64,000 bases of DNA, from contig AP031354.1 of assembly GCA_037833965.1 (NCBI GenBank), positions 32,838,001-32,902,000 of the forward strand, given 5' to 3'. The stretch comes from Marchantia polymorpha subsp. ruderalis. Its lineage: Eukaryota; Streptophyta; Marchantiopsida; Marchantiales; Marchantiaceae. Shown here piece by piece: positions 1 to 12,369 of this stretch; position 1 is the stretch's first letter; every line of letters starts with the position of its first letter. Made by a program: the position numbers and the translations under genes. A model generated the notes under the pieces. The model did not search any database, was not told where the DNA came from, and worked only from the letters and a program-made list of their open reading frames with translations.

Positions 1-2500
1 GTACCTTTGGACATTTGTTGCTCATTTAAATAACAAAATTTGATTATTTTCAAATGTAGACAAAGAAATCATGTGTTATTTTCTAATATTTTTCATTTCT
101 TGAAATGTTGATATATGTCTTGATCACAAAAACACTTTGATGAGATTAAAAAAACATGTGTCATTTTTTTATACTCTTCATATAGTGAAATGTTGATACT
201 TGCTTTGATCATGAAATCAATTGATGAGATGAACATAATATTCAAAAAATTGAATGACTCATTTTTTACTAGAAAAATCACAATACTATTAACATCTATG
301 GTATTTGTCTTTGCATCATAAGTTGCAAAAGTGAATAACTTATTGTGCCAAAATTGATACAAGAAATTCAATATTTTCATAATCATATTTTTTTTTAATG
401 ATAATATGACGATCAAAATGTGAAACCACGATATGATGCAAATTAGTCAACTCATGTTTAACATTGACTTAAATGCGTGTGGCAAAGAAAATTGTACCTT
501 GATGATTCTTTACTAGCCAACTATGTCATCATTCGATACAAGCGCAGTAGAAATCTTTTCAACATACAATTCAATATTTCATGCTATAATAACAAAAATA
601 TTTCTTCTCATTCCTAAACATAGCTTGATATTGAGCTCATATATTTATGTGTTGTACTTGATGATGATTTTAATTTCATATTGATTGCTATTTATTTTTA
701 ACAAAAACATTCTCTGCAGTTTTGATTTTTTTTTAAAACATTATAGTATTTATAACCTCTATATGTGTTTTTTGAACTGAATGTATTCTTTTGATCAGTT
801 GTCTACTAATACAAAGTTATAGCCTATAGGTTCAAAATTTTATAAACTGATTTTCTATATGTAAAAAAAATTAAATTTTTTTTTGTAATTATATAAAATA
901 TAAAATATCAAAAAATATTAAAATCTAAGTAGAAATATGAGTTATTAGCAAGTTGAAATTTAACATCATATAGATTTGAACAAAATAAAACAATTTTGGT
1001 TATAAAGATATTAATGATTTTTATTTTTTTAAATGAAGACAATGGTTTGAAATTAGATTTGAAACTTATTGAATATGTTTTAATCTGCATGACAAAATCT
1101 ATAATTAAAAAAAAATAAAATTTTACAGATTAATGAATTACATAAAGTATTAAGAAAGTGAATTAATTTTAAATAGAATCATTGTGAACTAATCATAAAT
1201 AACTTTACATAAACTTGGAGCCTTTATGAAAATACCAATTACATTTAAATATGTTGATGTTATAAATTTTAATCACATAAAATAATAGTTTCAGATTTCA
1301 TTTTACTGGGAATCATAAAATCAAGACTAATCATCTATAAATCATCATTGTAGATTAATATATGTTTCAAAATAAGTATTTAATTGAAAGTAAATTAATC
1401 ATGAAATTATTAGTCAATATATTTCAATGTAAAATAAAATTTGATTGCACTTATACCTTAATTATAATGTTTGTTTACATACCTGTAATGTTTGAAGTAC
1501 TAAATATTGTTATTGAAAATAATATGCATTGACATTTTATTCATTCTTTTAATAATAAAGAAATAATATGTTTAAAATATACAAGAAGAAAAATTTGAGT
1601 GAAAACTTATTAAAATAAAATAATATTCGGAGTACGTGCATTAGATCTTGATTGAATTAGAATTGTTGTAGGAAAAAAAATATACGAAATATATATTAAT
1701 AAATTCATAATAATGTATAATTTATGAAGTATAATAACAAGTTGGTTTGTGAAAATTATTGTTATTGAAATTTCAAATTTTAATATTATTTTCACTTTAA
1801 CTTGTAATAAGTAAAAGAAAGCATTTTGGTACCAAAGCTTTAATTCTTGATTTTTATTGGAATATTTAAAATATTCCATATAAAAATTTACAAAAATTTA
1901 CAACCTATTTATTTTGAAACACAATTTTTAAGTTGTTTCTAAATTTTTATTTAGAAACCTTTGAGATTTTAAATATATCAATACTTTTCACCAAATTCAC
2001 TTACAATGATTTTTTTCCATATTTTGATTTAAAATCTTTCCATGCTTTACAAAAAAAGCTTTTACAGTTTTGTTTTTTTACCAAACAGTAAGAATCACTA
2101 TTTGATAAAAAGTAAGAATTACGTGCAAAAAAAATCTAATTTAGTGTGGAATTCCGGTCTTATTTATATATATTAAATTGATCAAATCAGAAATATTCGA
2201 AGCTATTTATCTTATTATATATAGGTAAACAACTTTTATGAACAATTTAGTTACTCATCAAGAATTCATTGAATAACGTGAGTTTTAATTCATATCATGA
2301 AGGTTCATAAAAGAAAAAAACATTTGTTGGCATAAAAATATATGTTACTGCTTTTTTTTTCTTCATATGTTAAGATGTAAGCATTTTTATAGAAAAATCA
2401 TCATATATGATTATTATGATTATTCTTATTTAAATTATTTGTCACATAATCGGTTCAACATTTTTGTACTAAGTCTAAAGCTCTGTTGATGAAATATCCT
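1..2500. other. AT-rich gene-empty stretch
   Basis: Very AT-rich DNA with many homopolymer runs and stops in all frames. The short ORFs here are rich in Ile, Phe, Lys and Asn and look like composition artefacts. I see no gene, RNA gene or clear repeat unit. It resembles the other AT-rich blocks of the window, probably decayed transposon DNA. Confidence 0.6.
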
Positions 2501-2519
2501 CTTTTTTAATTAGGATTTA

Positions 2520-3290
2520 AAATAACATAAACGTGATACTCGGTGGCGAGGTCAAAATCTAAGGTCGTTGCAACATGAACGTCAGCAGACACTAAGCACC
2601 GGGCTAGAAGATTTGTAGATCTCACTCTGCATGCTGGAGTTAATCCAGTCAACTCTACCACACAACCGACATGTGACTTCGGAGTGAAAAGAACCGCTGC
2701 AATAAATACCTCGTCTATCGAGAGAAAGAGCAACATTCTCTTCCAACACATTATCTTTATGCACATTCTCTTTTTCTTTTTTACACAGAGACGTCCGCTC
2801 TTTGAACTACAAGCCTTGAACTCCATGTGATTTTTATTGAAATCTGCAAACTTCAACTTCTTCTTAATCCCATATGTTACCATATTGGACAATTATGTCC
2901 AAAGGCTCATTAGTCTTCTTTTCTTGCATTCCTACCATAGCAATAGGGTCAAAAGAGGATGAGTGGTTTGCATGCACACCACCGTCATGAAGTGAAGGTC
3001 CATGTGAATCCATGGTGTGCGAAGAAAGGTATATGTTGAATTGCAATGCAGTGAGAGCAAGTCCCATGAGAAGTAAAGTGGAAAGAAAATACACGTGAAT
3101 TTGAGCGATCCCGGATACACAAGAGTTCCAGACAAAAATGTCTAGTACTTCGGAAGCAAATTTTACTGCCACCTAGGATATTCTAAATTGCCGCTCTCTC
3201 CCGTGTGATAAAGGGGAAGCTAGCATGGAAATGATCGCTGAGGGTTCACTACCACTGCTGTTTGTGTGGCTTGGCTCTAAGTCGAAGGGT
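2520..3290 (-). other. GC-richer island with orphan ORFs, one with a membrane segment
   Basis: Base composition rises abruptly here relative to both flanks. On the minus strand an ORF from about 3172 to 2864 encodes roughly 100 residues, with a hydrophobic segment near residues 25-50 (containing YFLSTLLLMGLALTAL) and then a polar His/Ser-rich tail. It begins at GTG, so if real it is probably an exon with an upstream acceptor. A second minus-strand ORF (2892-2506) overlaps its end and is Lys/Cys rich. I do not recognise either. The island could be a remnant of a broken gene surrounded by AT-rich insertions, or a small lineage-specific gene. Confidence 0.25.
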
Positions 3291-3299
3291 GGAAAGTAG

Positions 3300-4390
3300 C
3301 ATACTTTTAATTGGGCAAAGTTTTTTTTTCCAAACAATGTTTAGAAAATGTCTCATCTATCTAATGTTTGGAGTTTGATTTTGAAACATAGTTTAAAAAT
3401 GAGATAAATGCCAAGAAAAAAAAGATAACAAGAACTATTGTCTCATTTTCATTAGCATCTATCTCATAATCATTGATCAGTCTTGTGGTTTTTCATAATT
3501 ATAGATAGTTTTAATCAAAATCAATAAATAACTAGAATTGCAATAAAGACTATTTTTTATTACATAATCATTGAACTATGATGATGAATTAAATCCAAAT
3601 GTTGAAAGATATTAAAAAATAGCAAGTTAGTGTACAGAAGTCAAAATAAAAATAAAATCTATATTTAGATTTAAATGATTGAGCCATGCAAACATATTTT
3701 GTTCTAATTTTGTTTGAATAGTTTATATTATAAAATGATAAACATTTTACATTCAAAATGATCACAATGAAGTTACTTGTCTTGAAACTTGAATACAGTA
3801 GACATCCAAATATTATAAATTTTGTGTAATAAAAAATTATCTTACAATGTGTCAACAATGAATCACTTTCAACTTTTTTTTGGATTCAAAAGTATAAATC
3901 TATTCTTACTGAGCTTGCGACATCATTTGAATATGCAAGTAGCAATTTTATTTTCATATTGATTGTTAATAAAAGGCTATTATTATCTATTATAAAAACA
4001 ATTTATTTTTAACATGTTTGTACATATGATCTGAATGAATTTATTGGATTATTATTTATATTTTTTATGAGATGTTGATTTTTTCATATTTAATTCATTT
4101 CTCAGTTGAAGACATAAAGTCAATTCCTATAATGTTATAAAGAATTAAATTATTTATTTTAATGATAGAAAATTATAAACATGTTGAAATAAATGAAACA
4201 TAGTTCAAAAGTATCAAAATAACGAAATACATGATTGAATTGTCTAGGTTAGAATATATGCATTAATGTATTCATGGCATAAACAATTTTTTTCTAGATT
4301 CGATTATTACTTAAAGCATACAATAACTTAATTCTGCATAGAAAAATATTATATCTTTAAAATTATATATACTTGATGATCATTTTCATC
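3300..4390. other. AT-rich gene-empty stretch
   Basis: Same AT-rich composition as the left end. No credible coding region, RNA gene or tandem array was seen. Confidence 0.55.
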
Positions 4391-4697
4391 ATTTGTCGTG
4401 GTAGTGGTCAGACCATTTTTTAAACTTTGGGGATGACTCCAATGATAGGGGACTTCGCCATCTACCGTGACTTGATGGTTGGTTATTCATAGTAATGTTG
4501 TGGATTCGTTTGTTTATGGTGAAATTGTAAACGTGGAGTTTTGAGTGGGCGCAATATAACTAATGTTGACGCTCTCGGTCATGTTCAGGGTCTCTGGTTT
4601 CTTTTCTTGAATTCTTAAGAGTAAAGCATTACCGGAAAAACTGAATGATGAAATCCGTGTCGGAATCGCGGCAGGTGTCTCGAGTCGTAAGTAGTAG

Positions 4698-4913
4698 ATG
4701 CAAGTTACTCATTATAGTTCGTTTGGGGTCGTTTACCTATGCAGGATCCTACTTCAGTCCAGGAGGATAGACTTTGCAGCCCCACCTGGGCATCATAAAG
4801 TAATGCCTGAACAGTCTGTTAGGATCGAAATCACAGGCGAGGGATCTGAAATAAACAAAGATGCAAGCAGGGATCTTGTGCGTGTTTTCGAGATATCACA
4901 GGGCAGTATTTAA
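4698..4913 (+). other. Exon-like ORF, unassigned
   Basis: A 71-codon plus-strand ORF whose second half (about 4746-4913) follows a possible acceptor (ctatgcag) and has balanced, protein-like composition, with a charged stretch including RIEITGEGSEINKDASRDL. I recognise no family and found no matching exons on either side. It could be a terminal exon of a decayed gene. It sits where composition changes from AT-rich to GC-richer. Confidence 0.2.
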
Positions 4914-5339
4914 TTCCTGGAAAAGACAGACGCTGTAACGTCGATGCTGCATCCAGCGTCGACGGGTAAAACAATGCTTAAATCTACCGTGCTCGTCGAG
5001 ATTATAAGCTGAGACATTCCAGTTTTGGAAGAGTAGGGCAGAAAAGGCTGGAGTGAAGCGCAGCGAAAACTCTGCAGAAAAGTAAAAAGAAGGAACAGAA
5101 AGTAGCTGCCACTTTAATCCAGCAGCACGTACGGGATTTCTTTTGCTTCAGCTCAGATGGACGCTGTTGGAAAATGTCGTTCCTCATAACTTAACAGATG
5201 AAGAATAAAAGTGTGAGGCGAAATCATTCGGCGAGGAACTGCAACACGAGTGATGCGAGCAGTTGGGTTGCCAATCTCCGAATTGAAAACTGCGCTCGAT
5301 CTGCATCATGCAGGTGCTGGGCCGAACAGGTTTCGCTGA

Positions 5340-7520
5340 GTCAGAAAGTCAGAAGCGGAGGCTGCTGAGCCCTCTCTCTCACTCTCTCTCTTTCTCTTCG
5401 AGGTCGAAACATAAAGGCAGCAGAAAATGAGAGCAAAATGATGAAGTCACTCGTCGGCATCGACGGAGAAGGAGGAAGGCGGGGAAATTAGGAGTCTGCC
5501 GAAGTCAGTGATGAAGAGCATTTGGCATTGACCAACAGGCTATAGACAACTACGTAGCGCATTGATTCGCATTTATTCCCTAGGTCCATGCCATGCGACC
5601 CATGTCAACTCCCACTCAACGCCGGGCTGTGCCAGGCGACCGGGCGGGCCGGTGAGCGCAGGGGGTGATGACCGGGGGATCGGTGCAAATGGCACCTTGA
5701 GGGCTGCAGGTTGGGGCTTTGCACTTTTCTGTGGGACTGCGGGTCTAAGTCTTGTCATGAAATCCAGAAGGAAGAGGATCTTTCTGTTTTGAGGAGGGTA
5801 CGGGAAGTTGATGGAGCTTTAGGGTTGGAAAGAGGACGGGTTTGGAGCAGCACTCACTACAATACTCTTGCTGACCTCTTCCAAGGAAGGGTGGGGATTT
5901 GGTGGGCGCTTTACCTTTTGCTGTCCGAGTCTGTTCCTGCTCAGCCTCTTTCTTTCTATCCTTCCTTCCATTCATTCATTCATTCACTCATTCATTTCAT
6001 ATCCGTCTCTCTCGCCCTGTGAGTGTGTGTGTGTGTCCGTCTGTCCTGCTTTTCTGGTGTCTGCCCATTTGACTTGGCAAATCTATGTTTTTTCTTCTCT
6101 TCGGTCCGGGAGGGACGTCCAGCAAGGAGCAGGGAGCAAGGCAAGGCAAGGGAAGGGAGGGGAGAGGGAGAGGAAAGGAGGGAAGGGGAGGGGAGAGGCT
6201 CCGAGAGAGGGGGAGGGAGGTTCTAGAGCTGCAATTCGAAACGAACTGGTGGTCAGTGTATCGGATCACAAGTTGACTATACCAGGACGCTAGTACCGTC
6301 TGCGCCCACGCCTGCCAGATGAGGGTCTGCCTTGCTCTCTCTGTCTTTCTCCAGCCCCTCGAAGTCGACTTCTCCACCTCCACCTGACTGGAACTCTGGG
6401 CTGGGCCGGGGCAGGAATGGGCTGAATGTGCGTTTGCTTTGTTGGACGCTAGACCGGGCTGGCCCCCACCTCGTCTCCTCCTCCTCCTGCTTGCTCGCTG
6501 CTCGCACCCTGCACTGCCCGAGGAGCATGTCTGTCTGCTGCTTGCTTTGATCAGCCACCTCGGACCCAGACATACTCACACCAACGCCCTCAAGTACAGC
6601 ACCGCACAACCGAAGCCTCTTTTGGGTGCTCTGTGCTCTCTCGGGAACTCCATACACACACACACGGACGCAGACACCTCGCGCTCGGACTCTCACTCTC
6701 TCCCGCAAGCAAGAGCACCATTTGATTGTCTGGGTGATTCGGTATTCTGATATTCTGATATGGTGCCATTCTTTCGAGCGTAGAGATGCTGCACTTCTCC
6801 TCGTTCGCCTCTGTCGCGCGGCCTGCCATTCTGCTGCCTCGCGGGACGCATTGCTGTCTTTCTTCTCAGGCCGGGAGCGCGACTAGTGCTGGTGGTGTCC
6901 GCGCAGGTTTTTGAGAGAGCGCGAGACCGGGAGGTCGAGAGATCTCGACAATCAATCCGTTCCGGCGGTGGGTGGGGTCGCGGACCTAGAGGGGATTGAA
7001 CGGAATGCTGCGAGATGGTTATGGGGACCGAGGGCAGGAGGAATGCGCCTGAGTTAAGAAGACGACGATGACGAGAGGCCGTGTCCAGTGAGGGAGGGAG
7101 TGAGGACGCGAGAAGAGAAGAGGAGAAGACGAGGAGAAGGAGAGAATGCAATGTGGTTGACCACGCAGGACGGAGGGCGACGGACAGCGAAGGAGATATG
7201 AGATGAGATGAGCACACGAGGCAGAATGAGGGGAGAAGAGCGTTAGCAAGCCAGAGTGAGTGACAGAGAGCGAGAAGAGAGATTGAATCGAGGCGAGAGG
7301 AGTGGAGAGAGGGGATGAGAGAGTGTGGTTCGAGTTTGGGGAGCGAGGCAGAGGAATCAATCAGCAGAAGGGCAGGTAAAGGAGGCACTCGCTGGCGCCA
7401 GAAAAGAAAGCGCCCCGTGGGTGCGCCTCTTTTCTACTGTGTTGCTGCAACGGGCCCGAGGATCCGCCCTCCGGTGGAGAAGTGGACAGAGACGAACCTT
7501 TTGCCAGTGGGGATGCGCCC
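5340..7520 (+). promoter_or_regulatory. GC-rich CT/GA-repeat promoter and leader region
   Basis: This stretch is full of CT/GA and other simple runs: CTCTCT near 5370-5400, ATTC repeats at about 5970-5998, GT repeats at about 6015-6032, and long GA/GGA tracts at 6120-6225 and 7080-7330. Every strand and frame is open over short distances because of this low complexity, so the many ORFs are not credible genes. Its position immediately 5' of the gene starting at 7521 suggests a promoter plus a long 5' leader. An AG/gtaaag donor-like site at about 7372 could start a leader intron. Confidence 0.4.
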
Positions 7521-10044
7521 ATGGCACCATCCGCACCCTTGCCCCTTCCCCCTCCCGTTCCCCTGAATGCTTTTCTGGGTGCTGATGAAACCGTCCAACC
7601 TTCGAATGGCCACAGCACCGGTGCCCTACCCGTCCCACCTCAGCTCAAGCTTCCGGGTAAGAGTAACCTAAGAAGACATTCCATGTTTGCCATTGGCTCT
7701 CCGCATCAACCTACCATGAGACACAGCCAGTCTTGTCATAGTACGTCTGATCCCAGTATCGCCTTGGAGTCCGACGGAGCTAATGGAGGACCTAATTCGA
7801 GTGGGCATGGACATGGACCCGGTGTTGGTAGATCACCTCAGCGTCAGCAAAGCAAAGTAAGGTGGACGGACAGCCATGGGAAAGATCTCACGGAAGTTTG
7901 GGAGTTTGAACCCAGGTATCCAACTTTGATCCAAGATCACATCATGAATCTCTTTGCCTGATTGAAATCAAGGTAGCTTCCGTGTGTAGCAACGTGTCCT
8001 CCTGTCTTGTTCAGGCTATGCTTCTTGTCGCCAAATGTGGCTAGTTTTCCGAGTGCTCGGCGAACTTTTGGAATCTCCTTTAGGAATTCCACTTATGTCG
8101 CTCTTGTCGAAATGCGCATGCTCTTCTTGACCGCTTGGAATGTGGAAGGGGTTACGGCTTTTTCCTTGCCTATGACGCGACGTCTTGCCTATTAACTTCG
8201 GCAACTGGATACCACAGAAGATCAAACACGAAACAGATGAAGAAGCAGACTTGTCGACAGTTATTACCTTAGGCCCGCTATTCGTGCGCTGTTTAATGAA
8301 CTTTTGAGCTTTCATCTGCGCATACATTTAAGCTTGTCGGCCTTCGTATGTTGATGAGACATGGCCTTCGTCCTTCGATTACATCCTGAACCTGCATCAT
8401 CAATGTGCATTACTCGATGACGATTTTGGACAGTTGCAGCTGACAGAAGGAAATATGCACGTTGTCGATCTGATAAGGGAGCTGTAAAATTCTTCTTTAG
8501 TACTGCAATCTGACTTCAGGACTCCCTTGTCAGTAACTCTTCAGCATAACCAGTGGTCGAGTGCCATGTGCACGTGGAAGTACAAGTTCGTGGTCCCTCG
8601 TATTGTCGGCTGTTTTTCTATGTTACCATATAAGAGGGCTGTTAATGACGAACCCACCCAGCAATTTCAGGACACCCAGCATTCTCGGATTGAGTAGTCT
8701 GCTTACAAATTTTATAGAAAAGTTCTGTGGGGATTCAGTCTGCTCACTGGAATTGATTCCAATTAGTCTGGCGATCACGACGTGCTATAATGGATCACTC
8801 TCTGGAATAGTCGTATCGTTTGCGACGCCCAAACGTCAAACATTTTGTAAAGTTGGAAACTTATGTAGTGGGGTATGTCTCAGACGAGGTACGTGTTGCC
8901 CTTCTTTATAAAGACGAAAGTGTACAGGCAGACGAACTCAGTAAGAATCCTTCGGAACACTTGGAAACCTGTTTTTCTGTATGAATAGCTTTGTTAACGA
9001 TTTGGTGGGGGGAGTCAAAGTTTGAGCTCAGAGCTTCATCAGCATCTTGTAAGTTTGCATCTTCAAAGTTTTCTACATTGAAGGACCGTAAAATTTTCGA
9101 GGCGAGTTATGTTTCTAGAGTGACTCTTATGTTATTTAGCAAGTGCTTCGTGAATGTTAGTGAAATCTCGGGCTCTAACTTTATTTTGTGCTACGATAGA
9201 CTTGAGTGCCCTGTGTATAGAACATCCTTCACTTGGTGAATGTCAATGCTGGGGAGGGCTTTTCCTGGAGATGGCTCTTTTAGTTACGTTAAGCTTGAGC
9301 ATGGGTCTTGCGGATGCTGTTTCTACTTAAAGTGGAAATTGAATAATGTTTATTGATTAAGATGGATTTACGAGCTGATGCTCTTTTACGAAGCGAATCC
9401 GCGGATTCAATTGTACTGTTGGAACTTTTGAGGACGGAAAGGGTAATAGTCGTGGAGAAAATTGCAGAAAACGGACGGGAAGGAAGATTCTGCAATTCTA
9501 CCGATTTTTCGATATTTAAGCTTGCTTTTCCCCTACACGCCGTCTCATTCTGTGAGTGGCTTGCAGTTGAGTTTAAAGGATGATTAAGGCACTTGAAAAG
9601 TACAAATTGTTATGCACTTTGTACAAAAAAGTTACCTGATTGAACCTGAGGTCAGCGTCATATCTGTGCAAACCTCCGAACACGTTTTGCTGTCGCTCTT
9701 GTGTTCCTCGGTTTCCTGGATTTCCTTATATCTTCTAATCAAGCATGGTCTATGGCTGGTTTTACATTATTTCTTATGCCGGGGAGCCTCAATTCAATCG
9801 ACCTGTCTACGCCCAACAGGCCTCCGTCATCTTTAGCTCAGGGAATTCGGAAGTTCTACAGACAAATTATTCGTGACACCAATTTGCGTTTGGGTTGTAT
9901 ATGAGATCACTGCAAGTAAATTTGGTCGAAATGTAACCTGTGGGGCGCGTACACGTGTTTTGTGATTGCAGTGAAACAGGTGACTCGGATGACGACGAAT
10001 CCGATAGCGATTCATCACAAGCATGCACATGTGTAATTCAATAG
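7521..10044 (+). CDS. Small CaaX-box plant protein (two exons)
   Basis: Two exons are supported: 7521-7915 and 9972-10044, joined in phase (AG/T) across a 2.06-kb GT-AG intron, giving about 155 residues. The ATG at 7521 has a good context (cgcccATGGc). The reading frame is open further upstream, but the first codon there is GTG. The N-terminus is Pro/Ala rich (PLPLPPPVPL) and the middle is Ser/Gly/His rich. The conserved-looking core is KVRWTDSHGKDLTEVWEFEP, split by the intron just before a Ser/Asp/Glu-rich tail ending CTCVIQ. Plant proteins with a W.D..G..L.EV.EFEPSE core, an acidic tail and a C-terminal Cys pair are known as an uncharacterised family. CVIQ fits a CaaX farnesylation box, and the Cys two residues upstream could be palmitoylated, so membrane attachment is inferred. 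Function is unknown. Confidence 0.7.
7916..9971 (+). other. Large intron of the CaaX-box gene
   Basis: The interval starts gtatcc and ends gattgcag, and joining its flanks restores a sensible family-like C-terminus. Short ORFs inside it on both strands have no recognisable domain. I cannot exclude an alternative exon. Confidence 0.55.
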
Positions 10045-10049
10045 CACTG

Positions 10050-11300
10050 GCGACATTTCACTTGTTGAGTGACGATTCGGCTTGATCTTCTTAACCTCAT
10101 GAAGTCCTGGTTGGATGCGACGGTCTGCATGGGGGTGACTCGCACAGTTTTGAATATTGTGCACGGTATATAATATGGCTTGTAGGAGCGCATCTAGAGC
10201 TCGGCAGCTATAGTTGGGAAGTCACAAACCTGGGGAGATTGTCGTGGCCTAATTTTGTACAAAGGCAGAGTACTTGGTTGAACAGCAGCCATCAGAGAAG
10301 TGCTCAGTATTCACTCGAACAGTTACCAGCATGCATATGATGCATGAGTACAGCCTGAAGCAAAATAGTTGAAGGAAATCTAATTATGCAGGTGGAATTG
10401 TGCACGTTGGTGTTGCCTGAAGCTTTGGTATTTGTAACATTGATTTAGTCTTCGTAATGAAGGTGACTGGTATATCAGATGGCTCAAGATGTTAGAATGA
10501 CCCAAGATTGGTGGGTGCAGCTTAGCAACCACGATATATTTTAAAAGGCTCTGTTAGGTCCTTCCGGGCTCTGTTCTTCTCCTGCCACATACACCCCAAT
10601 TTATGGTCTTGTTGATACCCATAATGTCGCCGCTTTCAATTTTCATACCGGCATGGGTGGTTAGTTGGTTTGCGAGGTACTTTGAACCCCGACTATATGG
10701 AAGAACTTTTAATTAGAAATTCATTAGCTGTTAAGTTGGGTGAGAGTAGGTAGTCTGGAGTTTTTTCTCTCTCAAAATCAGGCCTTTTTGTGTCCTGGTT
10801 CCTCAGAGACCTGATTGTTGTCAGCATCCTTGGTAGAGCACTTATGCCATGTATTCTCTTTGTAGTTTTACTCTCTTTGAGCTCCAAGGAGCTTCTTTTC
10901 CTAAGTTATAATCAATACTTTATGAACCAAATTGTTCATCGGAAAGATGGTTCATTCTCGGAAGTGATCTGCGATATTCATCAGGTTTATGACCGCGACC
11001 TGGCATGGTTTTGTTCTGCACATTCTGTATGTCCACTCGAAAAATTCTATTAGGCGAGGTATTGCAAAAGGAGCTACCAGGACTGAAGGGTCACCAAGAA
11101 GGAATCTTGGTCGGCTGATGTTTGTAGCAAGTTGAGATGGTAGCAGTGCACCAAAGATGAAGAGGTTCCATCTAGTGTGAAGCGTGGAGCTCTCGGTGGT
11201 TCCTGTAATGAGCAAGATGATGACCAATGCGAATTTATACTGAACTCTGAATGCACACTTGTCTTCACGTGATGTCCAGTTCATTCGTAGCTAGGATGGA
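10050..11300. other. Intergenic DNA without a recognisable gene
   Basis: Composition is intermediate. Short ORFs occur on both strands (10693-11053 and 10952-11284), but none has a recognisable motif or convincing splice partners. The first few hundred bases are probably the 3' UTR of the CaaX-box gene. Confidence 0.4.
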
Positions 11301-11307
11301 CGGTTTG

Positions 11308-12168
11308 CTATTGCGTGGCTTTGTAACAATGGTAGGAGGACCCCTGGTGTGTACATCTATGTTTATGTTGCGTCTGGAGATATACATACATCCGGGTCCT
11401 GTCACATATTACAGATAGGCACTGAGAGCCGACTGAGGCACACGGTTCCTCTAGCTTGTCTGCTTTTGGCTTGGTCAGAGGTGAATGCGCGGTGTATTTG
11501 TCTTCTTGGACTGAACCGTTAGTTGTCAATGGTGCCGGAGCTCCACACTTACTGCAGGACTGCCCTTTATAGTGACTCGTGTCGATCAAGCATAGTGCCA
11601 AGGAGAGTGAGAGTATCAAGGTATCTCTGAGAGAGGGTAGGAATAGACTCGCTATAGCACCGCAAAGAACGTTGTGAATTTCGTCTCTTGACTTGTGGCT
11701 TTTTGGCCCAAAAATGTCTTCAATATTCCTGGTTATGGATACGGCCAGATCTTGACGGCACCGAACAGCTGAAGCCGAACACTGTCTGCCGTACTTCGTC
11801 TGACCTTTGAATGGAATCCCACCCGGCCGAACATGCACGTGATCTTTCACCAGTGTCGCAGTTTGCAGACCAGAGGAAACTGAATGGGGAACTGGGATGC
11901 TTGCATGCCGTTGCATGGTCTTGTCACCAGGCCACTCTTTGATGGGACATTTCCTATACTCCGCGTGGCGAATCTGCATTTGTGCGGGTTGGGTATGGTC
12001 CATCATGAGCACGTCGATCTTCAACGAAGGCTCATTGTGGATGAACTCGCACGTGGGGTCCAAACAGATTATGGCACATGTGTTAATTTTCCGGCCGAGC
12101 CCATCATGCTTAGCTGCGGCTGTTCTCCCTCCGCTGGCATCCAAGACTTGAGAACCTTCGCTCTTCAT
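11308..12168 (-). other. 286-codon uninterrupted ORF, unassigned
   Basis: One of the longest uninterrupted frames in the window, ATG-initiated, with balanced base composition between AT-rich flanks. The translation is rich in Cys, His, Ser and Thr, has one hydrophobic stretch (ASLFLPSLRDTLILSLSLA) and no domain I recognise. A plus-strand ORF of 160 codons (11884-12366) overlaps it in antisense, so at most one is likely to be coding. It may be a lineage-specific gene, part of an old element, or chance openness of GC-richer DNA. Confidence 0.22.
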
Positions 12169-12369
12169 AGGCTTCCTTACTTCGTCGAGGGACTGCAGAC
12201 GAGTCCAGGATATGAGGAGAAAATGCTGGCCTCTTATTTTTCGTTTGCGGTCACTCCGGAATCATTTTTCTTACTCGCAATTGTGCGAGCTCAGGCCCTG
12301 GAATTCGACTCTACCCTACATGAGTGTTGTACACTCGGATCATCCCTGAAAAGAGAGAAAATTTAAACT

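Noticed and set aside
5997-7388. Many overlapping ORFs of 100-230 codons on both strands
   Set aside because: They are open because of GA/CT and GT simple repeats. Translations are low-complexity Arg/Ser/Leu/Glu runs without domains.
7482-7520. Earlier start of the CaaX-box protein at 7482
   Set aside because: The codon at 7482 is GTG; the first in-frame ATG with good context is at 7521.
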